DNA of 64,000 nucleotides from Nostoc parmelioides FACHB-3921. Its GTDB lineage: Bacteria; Cyanobacteriota; Cyanobacteriia; Cyanobacteriales; Nostocaceae. The stretch covers positions 62,001 through 126,000 of the forward strand of contig NZ_JACJQL010000011.1 in NCBI RefSeq assembly GCF_014696625.1, given 5' to 3'. This document shows, piece by piece, positions 9,706-18,649 of the stretch; position 1 is the first letter of the stretch; each line of letters starts with the position of its first letter. Under the pieces are notes generated by a model that was not told where the DNA came from, did no database searches, and saw nothing but the letters and a program-made list of their open reading frames with translations. Both the position numbers and the translations under genes were made by a program.

Positions 9706-9774
9706 CTAGCCGAGTCATTAATAGGGAACACACTAATTGCCGACAGTCCTCTATAAGAGGTTGTCGGTTTTTTG
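9706..9774 (+). ncRNA. candidate small RNA ending in an intrinsic terminator
   Basis: No open reading frame on the plus strand explains the strong terminator at 9740-9774. A -10-like TATTAC at 9694-9699 would start an RNA of about 70 nt near 9706, consisting of a short unpaired leader (containing GGGAACACAC) and the terminator hairpin. A CRP-type site lies at a suitable distance upstream. It resembles cyanobacterial Yfr-type RNAs in size and build, but I do not recognise a specific Yfr1 or Yfr2 motif. The 5' end is inferred. Confidence 0.4.
9740..9774 (+). terminator. intrinsic terminator without an upstream gene
   Basis: CCGACA/TGTCGG and CCTCT/AGAGG form a stem with an ATA loop, immediately followed by TTTTTTG. 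This is the classical Rho-independent form in the plus direction. The nearest plus-strand gene upstream is more than 5 kb away. Confidence 0.75.
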
Positions 9775-10060
9775 TTTGGGAACTGTTGACCAATGATTAA
9801 ATAAAATTTCCCCACATCTGGTTGGTAACTTGACAGAGAGAGCTTGCCAGAGCCACTACCAAATATGGGGAGGTTATGATCAAATGAGAATCTTATGGAT
9901 TGTTAAGCTTATTACCTAAGACTCAATTTACTTGGATCAACACAGACTTTGTATTACTACAACGCGGAGGAGGTAAATCTACCATCCAAAATCAGAGAAA
10001 AGCTCAGTTAATCAGCTTTTTGAATTTTGAATTTTAAATTTTGAATTCCGCGTAGCGGTA
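9775..10060. other. spacer downstream of apcD
   Basis: No gene is visible. CCCCACAT...GGTTGGTA (9811-9830) and TACCAA..ATGGGG (9859-9872) can fold into a long hairpin, and TTTTGAA-type heptamer repeats followed by CCGCGTAGCGG (about 10017-10058) lie just after the apcD stop codon. Confidence 0.4.
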
Positions 10061-10546
10061 CTAGGACATTGCCTGAATGATGTAGTCAAAGTAAGGTGCA
10101 GCAGCAGCAGCATCTTCTGAACTTAATAAATCAAGAGAGGCTTTTTTCAGAGAATTGATGGCTTCTACCATTCCGGGTACGGGAACGCCCAAAGAATTGT
10201 ACATTTCTCGCACACCGATGATGCCGATTTTTTCGATTGGTTCTATGTCTCCGGCTAGTACACCATAGGTAATTAGGCGTAAGTACCAGCCAAAGTCACG
10301 GATACACAACGCACGCTGGCGTTCGCCATAAGCGTTGCCACCAGGTGCGATAAAATCAGGACGTTTCTGCCAAAGTTGTTTGGTGGCTTCCTGAACAATT
10401 TTCTTCTCGTTTTCCGCTAGGATAGCGACGATTCTTGTTCTTTGGACACCAGTTTGTAAAAAATCACTGATGCTCTTGAGTTCGCCACTGCTGGGATAAC
10501 GCAGTTCGTCGTCGGCTTGGAGAATAACTTGGCTAATTACAGTCAT
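10061..10546 (-). CDS. apcD: allophycocyanin-B alpha-like subunit ApcD
   Basis: 161 residues, the normal length of an allophycocyanin subunit. The opening [21 protein letters not shown] and the close [10 protein letters not shown] are those of alpha-type allophycocyanins, and the chromophore cysteine sits in [22 protein letters not shown] (about Cys81). It differs from ApcA at many positions and stands alone, away from an apcEABC operon, which is the usual situation for apcD. The protein would sit in the phycobilisome core as a low-energy terminal emitter, feeding energy mainly to photosystem I. Calling it ApcD rather than another ApcA paralogue relies on remembered family features. Confidence 0.82.
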   Translation of the reverse strand: MTVISQVILQADDELRYPSSGELKSISDFLQTGVQRTRIVAILAENEKKIVQEATKQLWQKRPDFIAPGGNAYGERQRALCIRDFGWYLRLITYGVLAGDIEPIEKIGIIGVREMYNSLGVPVPGMVEAINSLKKASLDLLSSEDAAAAAPYFDYIIQAMS

Positions 10547-10652
10547 GATTATTTAAATCACGCGAAATATTATTTGCTAGTTTAACGAGTTGGAGGTACA
10601 GAAGTGAAGGGGATGGTAGATAGGGAAACAAACGGAAGAACTACTGACAACT

Positions 10653-10738
10653 GTATGGGCGAGTTTACAGATATCTGTACGGGCGGGTTCACAGATATCC
10701 TCATTCATTAACAAAGATCCAAATAAACCCGCCCCTAC
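10653..10738. repeat. GTAGGGGCGGG-family element, copy 2 with a tandem arm duplication
   Basis: The right arm TAAACCCGCCCCTAC (10724-10738) is identical to that of copy 1. The left arm is present twice in tandem as two diverged 24-bp units (10653-10676 and 10677-10700), each of the form GTANGGGCGNGTTNACAGATATC. It lies between apcD and the methyltransferase gene. Confidence 0.75.
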
Positions 10739-10758
10739 TAACAATTGACAACTGACAA

Positions 10759-12141
10759 ATGACTAAATCTACTTGGCATCAGGGTGAATTAATTGAAGTA
10801 GCGATCGCCGACTTGAGTGATACTGGTGATGGTGTAGGACGCTTTGCAGAGCGTGTGGTGTTTGTCCCGGATACTGTACCAGGCGATCGCGTTTTGGTAC
10901 GCTTAGTACACGTCAAGCCCAATTACGCCCACGGCAAAGTTCACCAGCTACTAGAACCATCCCCTCACCGCATTCGCCCCAGTTGTATTGTGGCTGACAA
11001 GTGCGGCGGTTGTCAGTGGCAACATATTGATTATGAATATCAGTTAATTGCTAAACGCCACCAAGTTATTCAAGCTTTACAACGCATTGGTGGTTTTGCT
11101 CAACTACCAGTAGATCCCCTACTGGTGACAGCCTCATCTTTAGGCTATCGCAATAAAGCTACCTATCCCCTCGATGTTTCTGCTACAGGTCAAGTACAAG
11201 CTGGTTACTATCAAAAAGGTAGCCATCATGTAGTTAACTTAAATCAATGCCCAGTCCAAGATCCCCGCTTAAATCCTCTACTGGCACAAGTTAAGCAAGA
11301 TATCCAACAGCGTGGCTGGCCTATCTACGATGAAAAACGCCACCAAGGACAAATTCGCCATCTTGGTTTACGTATCGGTAGGCGCACAGGTGAAATTTTA
11401 TTAACTTTAGTTGTCAAAGATGGAAACTTACCAGGAATTGAACAGCAAGCCCAGGAATGGTTGCAGCGCTATCCCCAGTTGGTGGGTGTGTCCTTAAATC
11501 GTAATCCCGAACGCACCAATGCGATTTTTGGCAGAGAAACTCGATGTATTGCTGGGGTTCCCTATTTGCGAGAGATTTTTGCTGGAATGGAGTTTCAAGT
11601 CCGCCCCGATACATTTTTTCAGGTATTTACAGAAACAGCCGAAGCATTATTACAAGTAATTGAGTCACAACTAAATCTGCAAGGGCATGAGACGTTAATT
11701 GATGCCTACTGTGGCATTGGCACCTTAACCTTACCTTTAAGTAAACAGGTACGCCAAGCTATAGGATTGGAATTGCAACCAGAAGCTGTACAACAAGCAA
11801 TCATCAATGCCCAACACAACGGGATTAATAATGTGGAATTTCAAGTGGGGGCTGTTGAGAAATTGCTGCCCAAGATGGGAATAATACCAGATGTGGTATT
11901 ACTAGACCCGCCGCGTAAAGGGTGCGATCGCATTGTCATCGAATCTTTATTAGCATCGAAACCTGCCCGCATTGTTTACGTCAGCTGTAAAGTAGCCACC
12001 CTGGCTCGTGACCTCAAGTTACTGTGTGCAGATGGAACATATACTATCCAACGTATCCAAAGCGCCGATTTTTTCCCCCAAACATCTCATGTGGAAGCTG
12101 CCGCTTTTCTTGTGCTATCACAGTCTGGTAAGGATATTTAA
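10759..12141 (+). CDS. 23S rRNA m5U methyltransferase, RlmD/RumA type
   Basis: 460 residues. An N-terminal TRAM domain (about 8-66) is followed by the [4Fe-4S] cysteines C76, C82 and C85 (CxxxxxCGGC) with a fourth in NQCPV. The SAM-binding domain has DAYCGIGTLTLPL and the catalytic part DPPRKGCD and YVSCK, where the last cysteine is the methyl-transfer nucleophile. These are the marks of TrmA/RumA-type uracil-5-methyltransferases of rRNA. Whether it modifies U1939, U747 or both cannot be read. The start ATG at 10759 follows heptamer-type repeats without a strong ribosome-binding site. Confidence 0.85.
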   Translation: MTKSTWHQGELIEVAIADLSDTGDGVGRFAERVVFVPDTVPGDRVLVRLVHVKPNYAHGKVHQLLEPSPHRIRPSCIVADKCGGCQWQHIDYEYQLIAKRHQVIQALQRIGGFAQLPVDPLLVTASSLGYRNKATYPLDVSATGQVQAGYYQKGSHHVVNLNQCPVQDPRLNPLLAQVKQDIQQRGWPIYDEKRHQGQIRHLGLRIGRRTGEILLTLVVKDGNLPGIEQQAQEWLQRYPQLVGVSLNRNPERTNAIFGRETRCIAGVPYLREIFAGMEFQVRPDTFFQVFTETAEALLQVIESQLNLQGHETLIDAYCGIGTLTLPLSKQVRQAIGLELQPEAVQQAIINAQHNGINNVEFQVGAVEKLLPKMGIIPDVVLLDPPRKGCDRIVIESLLASKPARIVYVSCKVATLARDLKLLCADGTYTIQRIQSADFFPQTSHVEAAAFLVLSQSGKDI

Positions 12142-12548
12142 TCCTTGAGAAAAACTCAAATCTCAAATTTGTAGTCTATTGCATAGTAAAAATGCTAAGA
12201 TCGAATTAACTTAAACATAGCAATGATTTTGTTAAAAAAATTAAAGTTGCATGGCTCCAATAACCCATGAATAAGATTGTTTAAAGTACAAATCGGCAAC
12301 ATTAAGATAATTACAAATCTATTGTAATTTCCCCCATTCTTAGCCTGCTAAAACTCTTAGCATATCACTCATAGCCGCTTTATGTATCCACAATCAAACT
12401 TCATAAACAGAGTCAATGCTCCCCAGCATTTTCAAAACTTAGTAATAAAGACGCAAGTTTGAAGGCAGTATGACCACCTCCATTTTTATCAGAGTGCCTG
12501 CAAAAGCAAACTGATGTCTAGCTAACTGAAAGCTATGGGGTTTCTCTC
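12142..12548. other. spacer before the RsbW-like gene
   Basis: About 400 AT-rich bases without an open frame of note. No tRNA, terminator or recognisable operator is visible. Confidence 0.4.
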
Positions 12549-12998
12549 GTGATAACCATTTCGCTCCGTCCAGTTGGACGTTATTGGGGTACTATTAGTT
12601 TCGCCTCGACTCTCTATCTTTGTCCTATATTAGATTTATTGTTGGCGGAAATTCCCGCCAAACTACAAGCAGAACTGCGATTAGGGCTACAAGAAGCTTT
12701 AGTTAATGCAGCTAAACACGGCAACAACCTTGACCCAAGTAAAACAGTTGTAGTCCGTTTCTCCCTCATAGATAATCAGTATTGGTGGGTAATATCAGAC
12801 CAAGGACAAGGCTTTAGCCCTATAACCAGTCATGAAGAAGATCCTACAGACTATTTACCACCCGATGAATCAGAAAACGGTAGAGGGATGTGTCTTCTGC
12901 ACCAAATTTTTGACCAAGTAGAGTGGAATCGCAAAGGCACAGAATTGAGATTATGTAAACAAATGGAAAGCCGCCCCCGTCTATCTCTGCGGCGATAA
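12549..12998 (+). CDS. RsbW/SpoIIAB-like anti-sigma serine kinase (HATPase_c_2)
   Basis: 149 residues with a GHKL ATPase fold: N-box ELRLGLQEALVNAAKHGNN (Asn53), G1-type DQGQGF (about 84-89) and G2-type GRGMCLL (about 109-115). Proteins of this size bind or phosphorylate an anti-sigma antagonist and hold a sigma factor or a partner protein. No STAS-domain antagonist or sigma gene is adjacent. The start is a GTG at 12549. Confidence 0.75.
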   Translation: MITISLRPVGRYWGTISFASTLYLCPILDLLLAEIPAKLQAELRLGLQEALVNAAKHGNNLDPSKTVVVRFSLIDNQYWWVISDQGQGFSPITSHEEDPTDYLPPDESENGRGMCLLHQIFDQVEWNRKGTELRLCKQMESRPRLSLRR

Positions 12999-13048
12999 TT
13001 AAGGGAATGGGTATTGGGAACTAGGTATTGGGTAAATTATCCCAGTCC

Positions 13049-13354
13049 CTACTCTCCGGTTCCTAGTCCCTTATTTCCATGAGACGGACAGGGAGGGGCA
13101 GATATTGAACGATTTAACCAACCAACAGCTTGTTCTAGTCTAGCAAGAGCTTCCTGGGGTTGGTTTTTGAGTATAAATACCATAGCGGCGGCTAATTGTT
13201 CACTAGCGCGAGAATTGCGGTTAGACTTGAGGCGATGCCAATCGTCAGGTGAAATACTCAGTCTTTCCATGAGGGCTTGGGCTAGTTCCAAATCACTAAA
13301 TTCATTGAGTTGACTGGTTTTAGAAAGCTGGCTGGGTTGAGACATAATTGACAA
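13049..13354 (-). CDS. small cyanobacterial hypothetical protein
   Basis: 101 residues; the start may be Met1 (13354) or Met4 (13345). The central part (ELAQALMERLSISPDDWHRLK and AMVFILKNQPQEALARLEQA) is helical and looks like a cyanobacteria-specific family I cannot name with confidence. The last 15 or so residues (PCPSHGNKGLGTGE) are encoded by repeat-type DNA (GGTTCCTAGTCCC words), so the natural C-terminus may have been extended by a repeat. Function unknown. Confidence 0.6.
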   Translation of the reverse strand: MSIMSQPSQLSKTSQLNEFSDLELAQALMERLSISPDDWHRLKSNRNSRASEQLAAAMVFILKNQPQEALARLEQAVGWLNRSISAPPCPSHGNKGLGTGE

Positions 13355-13441
13355 GTGCTGAGTAATGAGTGCTGGGTGCTGAGTCTAATGACTCCTTAAA
13401 TATTGGCAGACTCGCTGTTAATCATAGTTTACTACTTGTCC

Positions 13442-13804
13442 ATGAAGCCGCCAAAACAACCACAATCGTCAGGGGAAAATCAAGAACCGCACTTTGAACA
13501 GGAGCTAGAGGAAGTAGAGCGATCGCTTTTGAGCTTAAAACAAAGGTATGATCAAGTAACGCGCGATCGTGAGCAACAGGCACAATGGCAACAACGCCGT
13601 CAAGAATTACAGCACAATAAATACCAAACCCCGGAAATTAAAACAGAGTTACGACAAATCAAACAGCAACTGGAAATGCTAGAACTAAACTTAGAAAGCC
13701 AGTTGTTTTCTTGGCGGAGCCTGAAAAAACCTTTCTGGCAAGCCGTCCGCTTTGGTGGAATGGGCGTTATTATAGGCTGGATATTAAAGTCCTGTGCTGG
13801 GTAA
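13442..13804 (+). CDS. small coiled-coil protein with C-terminal membrane anchor
   Basis: About 120 residues from the ATG at 13442; an ATG at 13403 would add 13 hydrophobic residues but overlaps spacer-like DNA. The body is a charged helix rich in Gln, Glu and Arg (coiled coil, roughly residues 15-90), followed by a hydrophobic C-terminal segment ([18 protein letters not shown]) that looks like a tail anchor. It ends 2 bp before the asnS start and is probably cotranscribed. I do not recognise a function. Confidence 0.6.
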   Translation: MKPPKQPQSSGENQEPHFEQELEEVERSLLSLKQRYDQVTRDREQQAQWQQRRQELQHNKYQTPEIKTELRQIKQQLEMLELNLESQLFSWRSLKKPFWQAVRFGGMGVIIGWILKSCAG

Positions 13805-13806
13805 AT

Positions 13807-15198
13807 ATGGTAAACCGACGAATTGCAGAAATATTGCGGAGTGGTCAACCTGATGAGTCTCTGGTAGTTCAAGGCTGGGTAAGAACGAAGCGTGAACTCA
13901 AGGGATTTGCTTTTATTGAAGTTAATGACGGCTCATCACTAGGTAATTTGCAAGTTGTCATCAATCAGGATTTGCCAGACTACGCAGTAATTGTCAAACA
14001 ACTGAATACAGGTGCGTCAGTTGAAGTTAATGGCGTATTGGTGGCTTCCCAAGGAAAAGGACAGCGTATTGAATTAAAAGCCGAAGCATTGAAAGTCTAC
14101 GGTGAAGCTGACCCCGAAACTTATCCACTGCAAAAGAAACGCCACTCTTTTGAATTTTTACGCACAATTGGACATTTGCGATCGCGTACCAATTCCTTCG
14201 GTGCAGTGTTCCGTGTCCGTAATGCTTGTTCCGCAGCCATTCACCAATTCTTCCAGGAAAGGGGCTTTTTGTGGGTACACACCCCCATCATCACCGCTAG
14301 CGACTGCGAAGGCGCAGGGGAACTATTTAGCGTCACCAGCTTGGATTTAAAGCAGATTCCCCGCACAGAAAACCAAGGAATTGATTACAGCCAAGACTTT
14401 TTTGCTAAACCCACATACTTAACAGTCAGTGGACAACTAGAAGCCGAAGTTATGGCGATGGCTTTTAGCAATGTCTACACCTTCGGCCCCACCTTCCGTG
14501 CAGAAAACTCCAATACCTCCCGCCACCTAGCAGAATTTTGGATGGTTGAGCCAGAAATGGCATTTTGCGACTTAGAGGGCGATATGGATTTAGCGGAGGC
14601 GTTTCTCAAACACATTTTTAACCATGTGTTGGAAAAATGTCCAGAAGACATGGAATTTTTCAATCAACGCATTGATAATACTGTCTTAGCAACAGCCGAA
14701 AATATTATTAATAATCAATTTGAGCGTCTGACTTACACCGATGCCATCAAACTTTTAGAAAAAGCTGATGTTAAATTTGAATATCCTGTAAGTTGGGGCT
14801 TAGATTTACAATCAGAACACGAACGTTACCTAGCAGAACAACTGTTCAAAAAGCCAGTCATCGTTACAGATTATCCCGCACAGATTAAAGCCTTTTATAT
14901 GCGGTTGAGCGACGATGAAAAAACAGTCCGCGCGATGGATGTCCTTGCACCAAAAATTGGGGAAATCATTGGTGGTTCCCAAAGAGAAGAACGTTTAGAT
15001 GTGTTGGAACGCCGAGTATTAGCACAAGGAATGCAACCAGAAGATTTGTGGTGGTATCTCGATTTACGTCGTTATGGTACTGTTCCTCACGCTGGCTTTG
15101 GTTTGGGTTTTGAACGACTCGTGCAATTTATCACGGGTATGGGCAATATTCGGGATGTAATTCCCTTCCCTCGGACACCACAAAACGCTGAGTTTTAG
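13807..15198 (+). CDS. asnS: asparaginyl-tRNA synthetase
   Basis: 463 residues from the ATG at 13807; the frame stays open upstream to 13711, but that part overlaps the preceding gene and is not asnS-like. An OB-fold anticodon-binding domain ([24 protein letters not shown]) precedes the class II catalytic core with motif 1 ([18 protein letters not shown]), motif 2 ([24 protein letters not shown]) and motif 3 ([15 protein letters not shown]). The [12 protein letters not shown] and [11 protein letters not shown] elements fit AsnRS rather than AspRS. It charges tRNA-Asn in the cytoplasm. Confidence 0.96.
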   Translation: MVNRRIAEILRSGQPDESLVVQGWVRTKRELKGFAFIEVNDGSSLGNLQVVINQDLPDYAVIVKQLNTGASVEVNGVLVASQGKGQRIELKAEALKVYGEADPETYPLQKKRHSFEFLRTIGHLRSRTNSFGAVFRVRNACSAAIHQFFQERGFLWVHTPIITASDCEGAGELFSVTSLDLKQIPRTENQGIDYSQDFFAKPTYLTVSGQLEAEVMAMAFSNVYTFGPTFRAENSNTSRHLAEFWMVEPEMAFCDLEGDMDLAEAFLKHIFNHVLEKCPEDMEFFNQRIDNTVLATAENIINNQFERLTYTDAIKLLEKADVKFEYPVSWGLDLQSEHERYLAEQLFKKPVIVTDYPAQIKAFYMRLSDDEKTVRAMDVLAPKIGEIIGGSQREERLDVLERRVLAQGMQPEDLWWYLDLRRYGTVPHAGFGLGFERLVQFITGMGNIRDVIPFPRTPQNAEF

Positions 15199-15214
15199 TA
15201 GAGTCATCGGTCAG

Positions 15215-15339
15215 ATAATGCGATGTGCGACTGTCTTGATTCTTAATTTTGAATTTTGAATTGGTAGAATCTCGCTTCAATTCCTTACTAGGTAAGGGGT
15301 TGGGGGTTAGGGTTAAGAGAAAGTTGCACATCGCATAAT
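15215..15339. repeat. 125-bp MITE-like element with terminal inverted repeats
   Basis: ATAATGCGATGTGCGAC (15215-15231) is matched in inverse orientation by GTTGCACATCGCATAAT (15323-15339), 15 of 17 positions. The interior contains TTTTGAA-type repeats and a GGTTGGGGGTTAGGGTT stretch. No transposase is encoded. It lies right after asnS. Confidence 0.65.
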
Positions 15340-16025
15340 ATAAGTTTTATGAATGATATGTAAATATGTTTATACAACTATAGACTCATACATAAATATA
15401 CGGTATGAACTTAATTAGGTGTTCTGTGTATTCGTTTTGCTAAATTCTGAGCGAATCAGCTTAGTCTTAATCACTTTTTTATAACAGTTTTCCATTTCAG
15501 AAGGTATATCCTAAGCTCTTACCCCTAGTGCGCGTTCTCAACATTGAAAAGTGAGTTTGATTCAGCGCATTACCACCTAACAAAACAATGTAAATATTGG
15601 GTTACCTTTCATCAGAAGGTCATGAATTAAGAACCTAAGATGACTGAATATTCTTGATTCATTCATGGTCAGTATACACTTCGCCGGATATACAAAAGAA
15701 TTCAGCAATTAGCAGTCAAAACACCCTAATACCAAACTCAACCTAACAGAATTAAAACACTTTGACTCTCTATCTGAGAGTTATCAATTCCATAGTTAAT
15801 TTAGTTGCAATCTGCTGTAAACATTTGTCCAAACAGCTAGATGAGTACCGCCATTAAGCCCATCAATAGGGTGAATCTCATACATAACTTATTGTATCTA
15901 AAGATGAAATAAAGCGTGCTGATTGTGCCAAATCTTAACTAATCATGAGTGCATAAAACAGGACTAAATTGCCAATTTAAAACTTCCAAATAGCATAAAA
16001 ATTTGATTTACAGGGAGCAAAATTT
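15340..16025. other. long spacer upstream of the RTX gene
   Basis: Nearly 700 AT-rich bases without a supported gene. It probably contains the promoter of the RTX gene, but I could not single out a convincing -10/-35 pair. GGGAGCAAAATTT just before 16026 supplies the ribosome-binding site. Confidence 0.4.
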
Positions 16026-17795
16026 ATGACAATTATTCATGGAACAAATAGCAATGACTATCTCTATGGTGGTGATGAGAGCGATACCATCAAAGGATTT
16101 GCGGGATATGACTATCTATATGGCGGCTTAGGTGATGACTATCTATATGGCGGCTTAGATAATGACAAACTCTATGGCGGCTTAGGTAATGACAAACTCT
16201 ATGGTGGTGAAGGTAATGACAATTTAAACGGAGAACAAGGTAATAATAGCCTCTATGGTGAAGCAGGCGATGATACTTTAGATGCAGGTAACTCCACTGG
16301 GAACAACCTTTTAGATGGTGGTTCTGGAAATGATGAAATTTACGCTTATAGTTCCAGTGGAAATAACATCCTCAAGGGTGGAGTGGGAAATGATATTTTA
16401 GATGTTCGCTTTTCCTATGGAAAGAATATCTTAGATGGTGGTTCTGGACATGATTGGCTTTATGCTCGCTATTCCCAAGGAAATAATACCCTCCGGGGTG
16501 GAAGTGGAGACGATTATCTCGGAGTTGATTTGTCTGCTGGGAATAACGTTCTCGATGGAGGTGATGGAAATGATATCCTTGATGTTAGTTATCAATGGAA
16601 AGGCAAAAATATAGTTTCCGGTGGAAACGGAAATGATATTTTTTATGCCTATGGAGTTCAAGGTTCTAACACTCTCAATGGTGGTAGTGGTGACGACTCT
16701 TTCTATATTAGTAGCCCAGATGCAGACACAGTTGTGCATCCCTTGGCAATTCAAACAGTTGATGGAGGGACAGGCTATGATTACTTGTGCATTAACTATA
16801 GTAGTGCGATCGCTGGCATCACTTCAAGTTTCAACACTACCACCAAGCAAGGTTTAATTACCGCCGACACCAATCAAGTCCGCTACAAAAATATCGAACA
16901 ATTGAAAATCATAGGTACAGCCTATGATGACATTATTGTCGGGGGCAACAGCGACGATATCATTGATGGCGGTAGTGGAGGTAATGACACCCTCAATGGC
17001 GATGCAGGTAATGACATCTTAAGCATTAGAGGCAATTCACGTAATAACAATACTGCCTATGGTGGTGCAGGAAACGACTCTTTATATGCAAACGGTACTG
17101 CTGGAACGAACTTATTAGATGGTGGAGATGGCAATGATTATCTGTCTGCTACGAATAATTATTCCTACTTCTTCAACGCCAGTCAGACTCTAATTGGTGG
17201 AGCAGGTGATGATACCTTGGATGTTAGCGGTTCCTATGGTAACAACTTCCTTTATGGAGGTGCAGGTAATGATTCCCTTTACGCAGACTATTCAGTTGGC
17301 CCCCATACACTAGACGGTGGTGATGGAGACGATTATCTATCTGCCAAAGGCTCCAGCAGCCGCTTTATCATCAATACTCACATTCTGGATGGTGGTGCAG
17401 GTAATGATATCTTGGATGTTGGGTCTGCCCGTGCCAAGAATAAGCTAATCGGCGGTGCAGGTAATGATATCCTGATTGGTGGTTTAAATGAGGATACCTT
17501 TGTTTTCAAAAATTATAACGAGGGTGTTGATCATATCTACAACTTCGATCATCTTGACCGCATTCAAATATGTGCCGTAGGTTTCGGTGGTGGCTTATCA
17601 CCAGATTCACTCTCTGCTGGTCAGTTTACCCTCGGCACAGTTGCTACCACAAATGACCAACGATTTATTTACGACACAAGTAATGGAGCGCTTTACTTTG
17701 ACCAAGATGGTAATGGTAGCGGATTCAATCAGGTACAAATTGCCCAACTATATGGTGTACCTTCACTCAGTGTCAGCAATTTTGTAGTGGTTTGA
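16026..17795 (+). CDS. RTX (hemolysin-type calcium-binding repeat) protein
   Basis: 589 residues built almost wholly of GGxGxDxLxG-type nonapeptides, starting at residue 14 (YGGDESDTI, YGGLGDDYL, YGGLGNDKL). From about residue 90 the nonapeptides alternate with a Ser/Gly-Asn-rich spacer of similar length (pattern GNNxLxGGxGNDxLxV), giving units of about 27 residues. No enzymatic domain is visible. The end (FDQDGNGSGFNQVQIAQLYGVPSLSVSNFVVV) is the uncleaved C-terminal type-I secretion region common in cyanobacterial RTX proteins. It would be exported by a type I secretion system and fold on binding calcium outside the cell. No transporter genes are next to it. A role in the cell surface or motility is only a guess. 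Confidence 0.85.
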   Translation: MTIIHGTNSNDYLYGGDESDTIKGFAGYDYLYGGLGDDYLYGGLDNDKLYGGLGNDKLYGGEGNDNLNGEQGNNSLYGEAGDDTLDAGNSTGNNLLDGGSGNDEIYAYSSSGNNILKGGVGNDILDVRFSYGKNILDGGSGHDWLYARYSQGNNTLRGGSGDDYLGVDLSAGNNVLDGGDGNDILDVSYQWKGKNIVSGGNGNDIFYAYGVQGSNTLNGGSGDDSFYISSPDADTVVHPLAIQTVDGGTGYDYLCINYSSAIAGITSSFNTTTKQGLITADTNQVRYKNIEQLKIIGTAYDDIIVGGNSDDIIDGGSGGNDTLNGDAGNDILSIRGNSRNNNTAYGGAGNDSLYANGTAGTNLLDGGDGNDYLSATNNYSYFFNASQTLIGGAGDDTLDVSGSYGNNFLYGGAGNDSLYADYSVGPHTLDGGDGDDYLSAKGSSSRFIINTHILDGGAGNDILDVGSARAKNKLIGGAGNDILIGGLNEDTFVFKNYNEGVDHIYNFDHLDRIQICAVGFGGGLSPDSLSAGQFTLGTVATTNDQRFIYDTSNGALYFDQDGNGSGFNQVQIAQLYGVPSLSVSNFVVV

Positions 17796-17906
17796 TTATT
17801 CTTGAAATAGGGAATGAGGGATTCTTCTCATATCCTTGTGGAAAATCTTAACATCCGCTAAAACAATTACCTGTGAGCCATTACCCATTACCAAATAAAT
17901 AATTTA

Positions 17907-17966
17907 AGCTATCAGCTGTCAGCTGTCAGTTAATTTTTCAAAGCTGACGGCTGAATGCTGATAGCT
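17907..17966. terminator. hairpin between convergent RTX and response-regulator genes
   Basis: AGCTATCAGC (17907-17916) is perfectly complementary to GCTGATAGCT (17957-17966), with further pairing between CTGTCAG-type and CTGACGGC words inside. It lies between the ends of two convergent genes and may end both transcripts. The arms are built of the CAGCTGT heptamer repeat type. Confidence 0.55.
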
Positions 17967-17968
17967 AT

Positions 17969-18649
17969 TTAAGCCATTTGATTTTCAATCGCCCACCGTG
18001 CTAGTTCGGTGCGGTTGTGGAGATTGGTTTTGCCCAACATATTGGACACATGGCTTTCAACAGTGCGCTGACTAACATTTAATTCTTCAGCGATTTCCCG
18101 GTTAGCTAGACCCCTAGCTACAAACTGCACTACCTTCAGTTCGGTTGGGGTTAACTGCACATCGAAGGGAACTTGGATGCGAGAACCGTTTTCCCCGCCT
18201 TTGGCTTGGTGTTCCTTCCAACGGATAGTTTGTTTCAGTGAAGATTCTACTTGTGCTACGAGTTCTTCTGGTTCAAAAGGCTTGACCATATAAACATCTG
18301 CACCTTTGTTTAGACCTTTAACTCGGTCTGCACTTTGTCCTTTTGCTGACAGGAACAAAACAGGAATCCAACTGGTGCGTTCGTTTTGCCGGACTTGTTC
18401 GACAAAGGTATATCCGTCCATTTCTGGCATCATCACGTCACAGATGATCATATCTGGAACATCATGTTCGAGAATTTCCAGAGCTTCTCGTCCGTTTTCC
18501 GCCGTGATGACTTCATATCCTCTGAATTCCAAGTAGTCCTTCACCAGCAAGATGAGGTTAGGGTCATCATCAATCAATAGAAGTCGTTTGTGATCTTTCA
18601 TGCTGGGCTCTTTCATAGCAGTGGCACTTGTCGCGCTTCGATCCATCAA
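17969..18649 (-). CDS. rre1: NarL/FixJ-family response regulator, Rre1/Ycf29 type
   Basis: 226 residues. Receiver domain with DDD at 27-29, phosphoacceptor Asp71 (ICDVMMPEMDGY) and the conserved Lys in MVKPFEP. A LuxR-type HTH follows (about 163-222: LTPTELKVVQFVARGLANREIAEELNVSQRTVESHVSNML). The sequence KTNLHNRTELARWA after the HTH resembles the chloroplast Ycf29 and cyanobacterial Rre1 proteins. In Synechocystis, Rre1 acts with Hik2/Hik34 in salt and heat responses and affects heat-shock genes. Here it stands divergent to groESL, which suits such a link. Several Met codons (1, 2, 12, 17) could start the protein; the receiver begins around residue 20. The Rre1 label is from remembered similarity. 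Confidence 0.7.
   Translation of the reverse strand: MMDRSATSATAMKEPSMKDHKRLLLIDDDPNLILLVKDYLEFRGYEVITAENGREALEILEHDVPDMIICDVMMPEMDGYTFVEQVRQNERTSWIPVLFLSAKGQSADRVKGLNKGADVYMVKPFEPEELVAQVESSLKQTIRWKEHQAKGGENGSRIQVPFDVQLTPTELKVVQFVARGLANREIAEELNVSQRTVESHVSNMLGKTNLHNRTELARWAIENQMA

Noticed and set aside
13711-13806. Longer N-terminus for AsnS.
   Set aside because: It overlaps the upstream gene out of frame; [10 protein letters not shown] at 13807 matches the usual AsnRS start.
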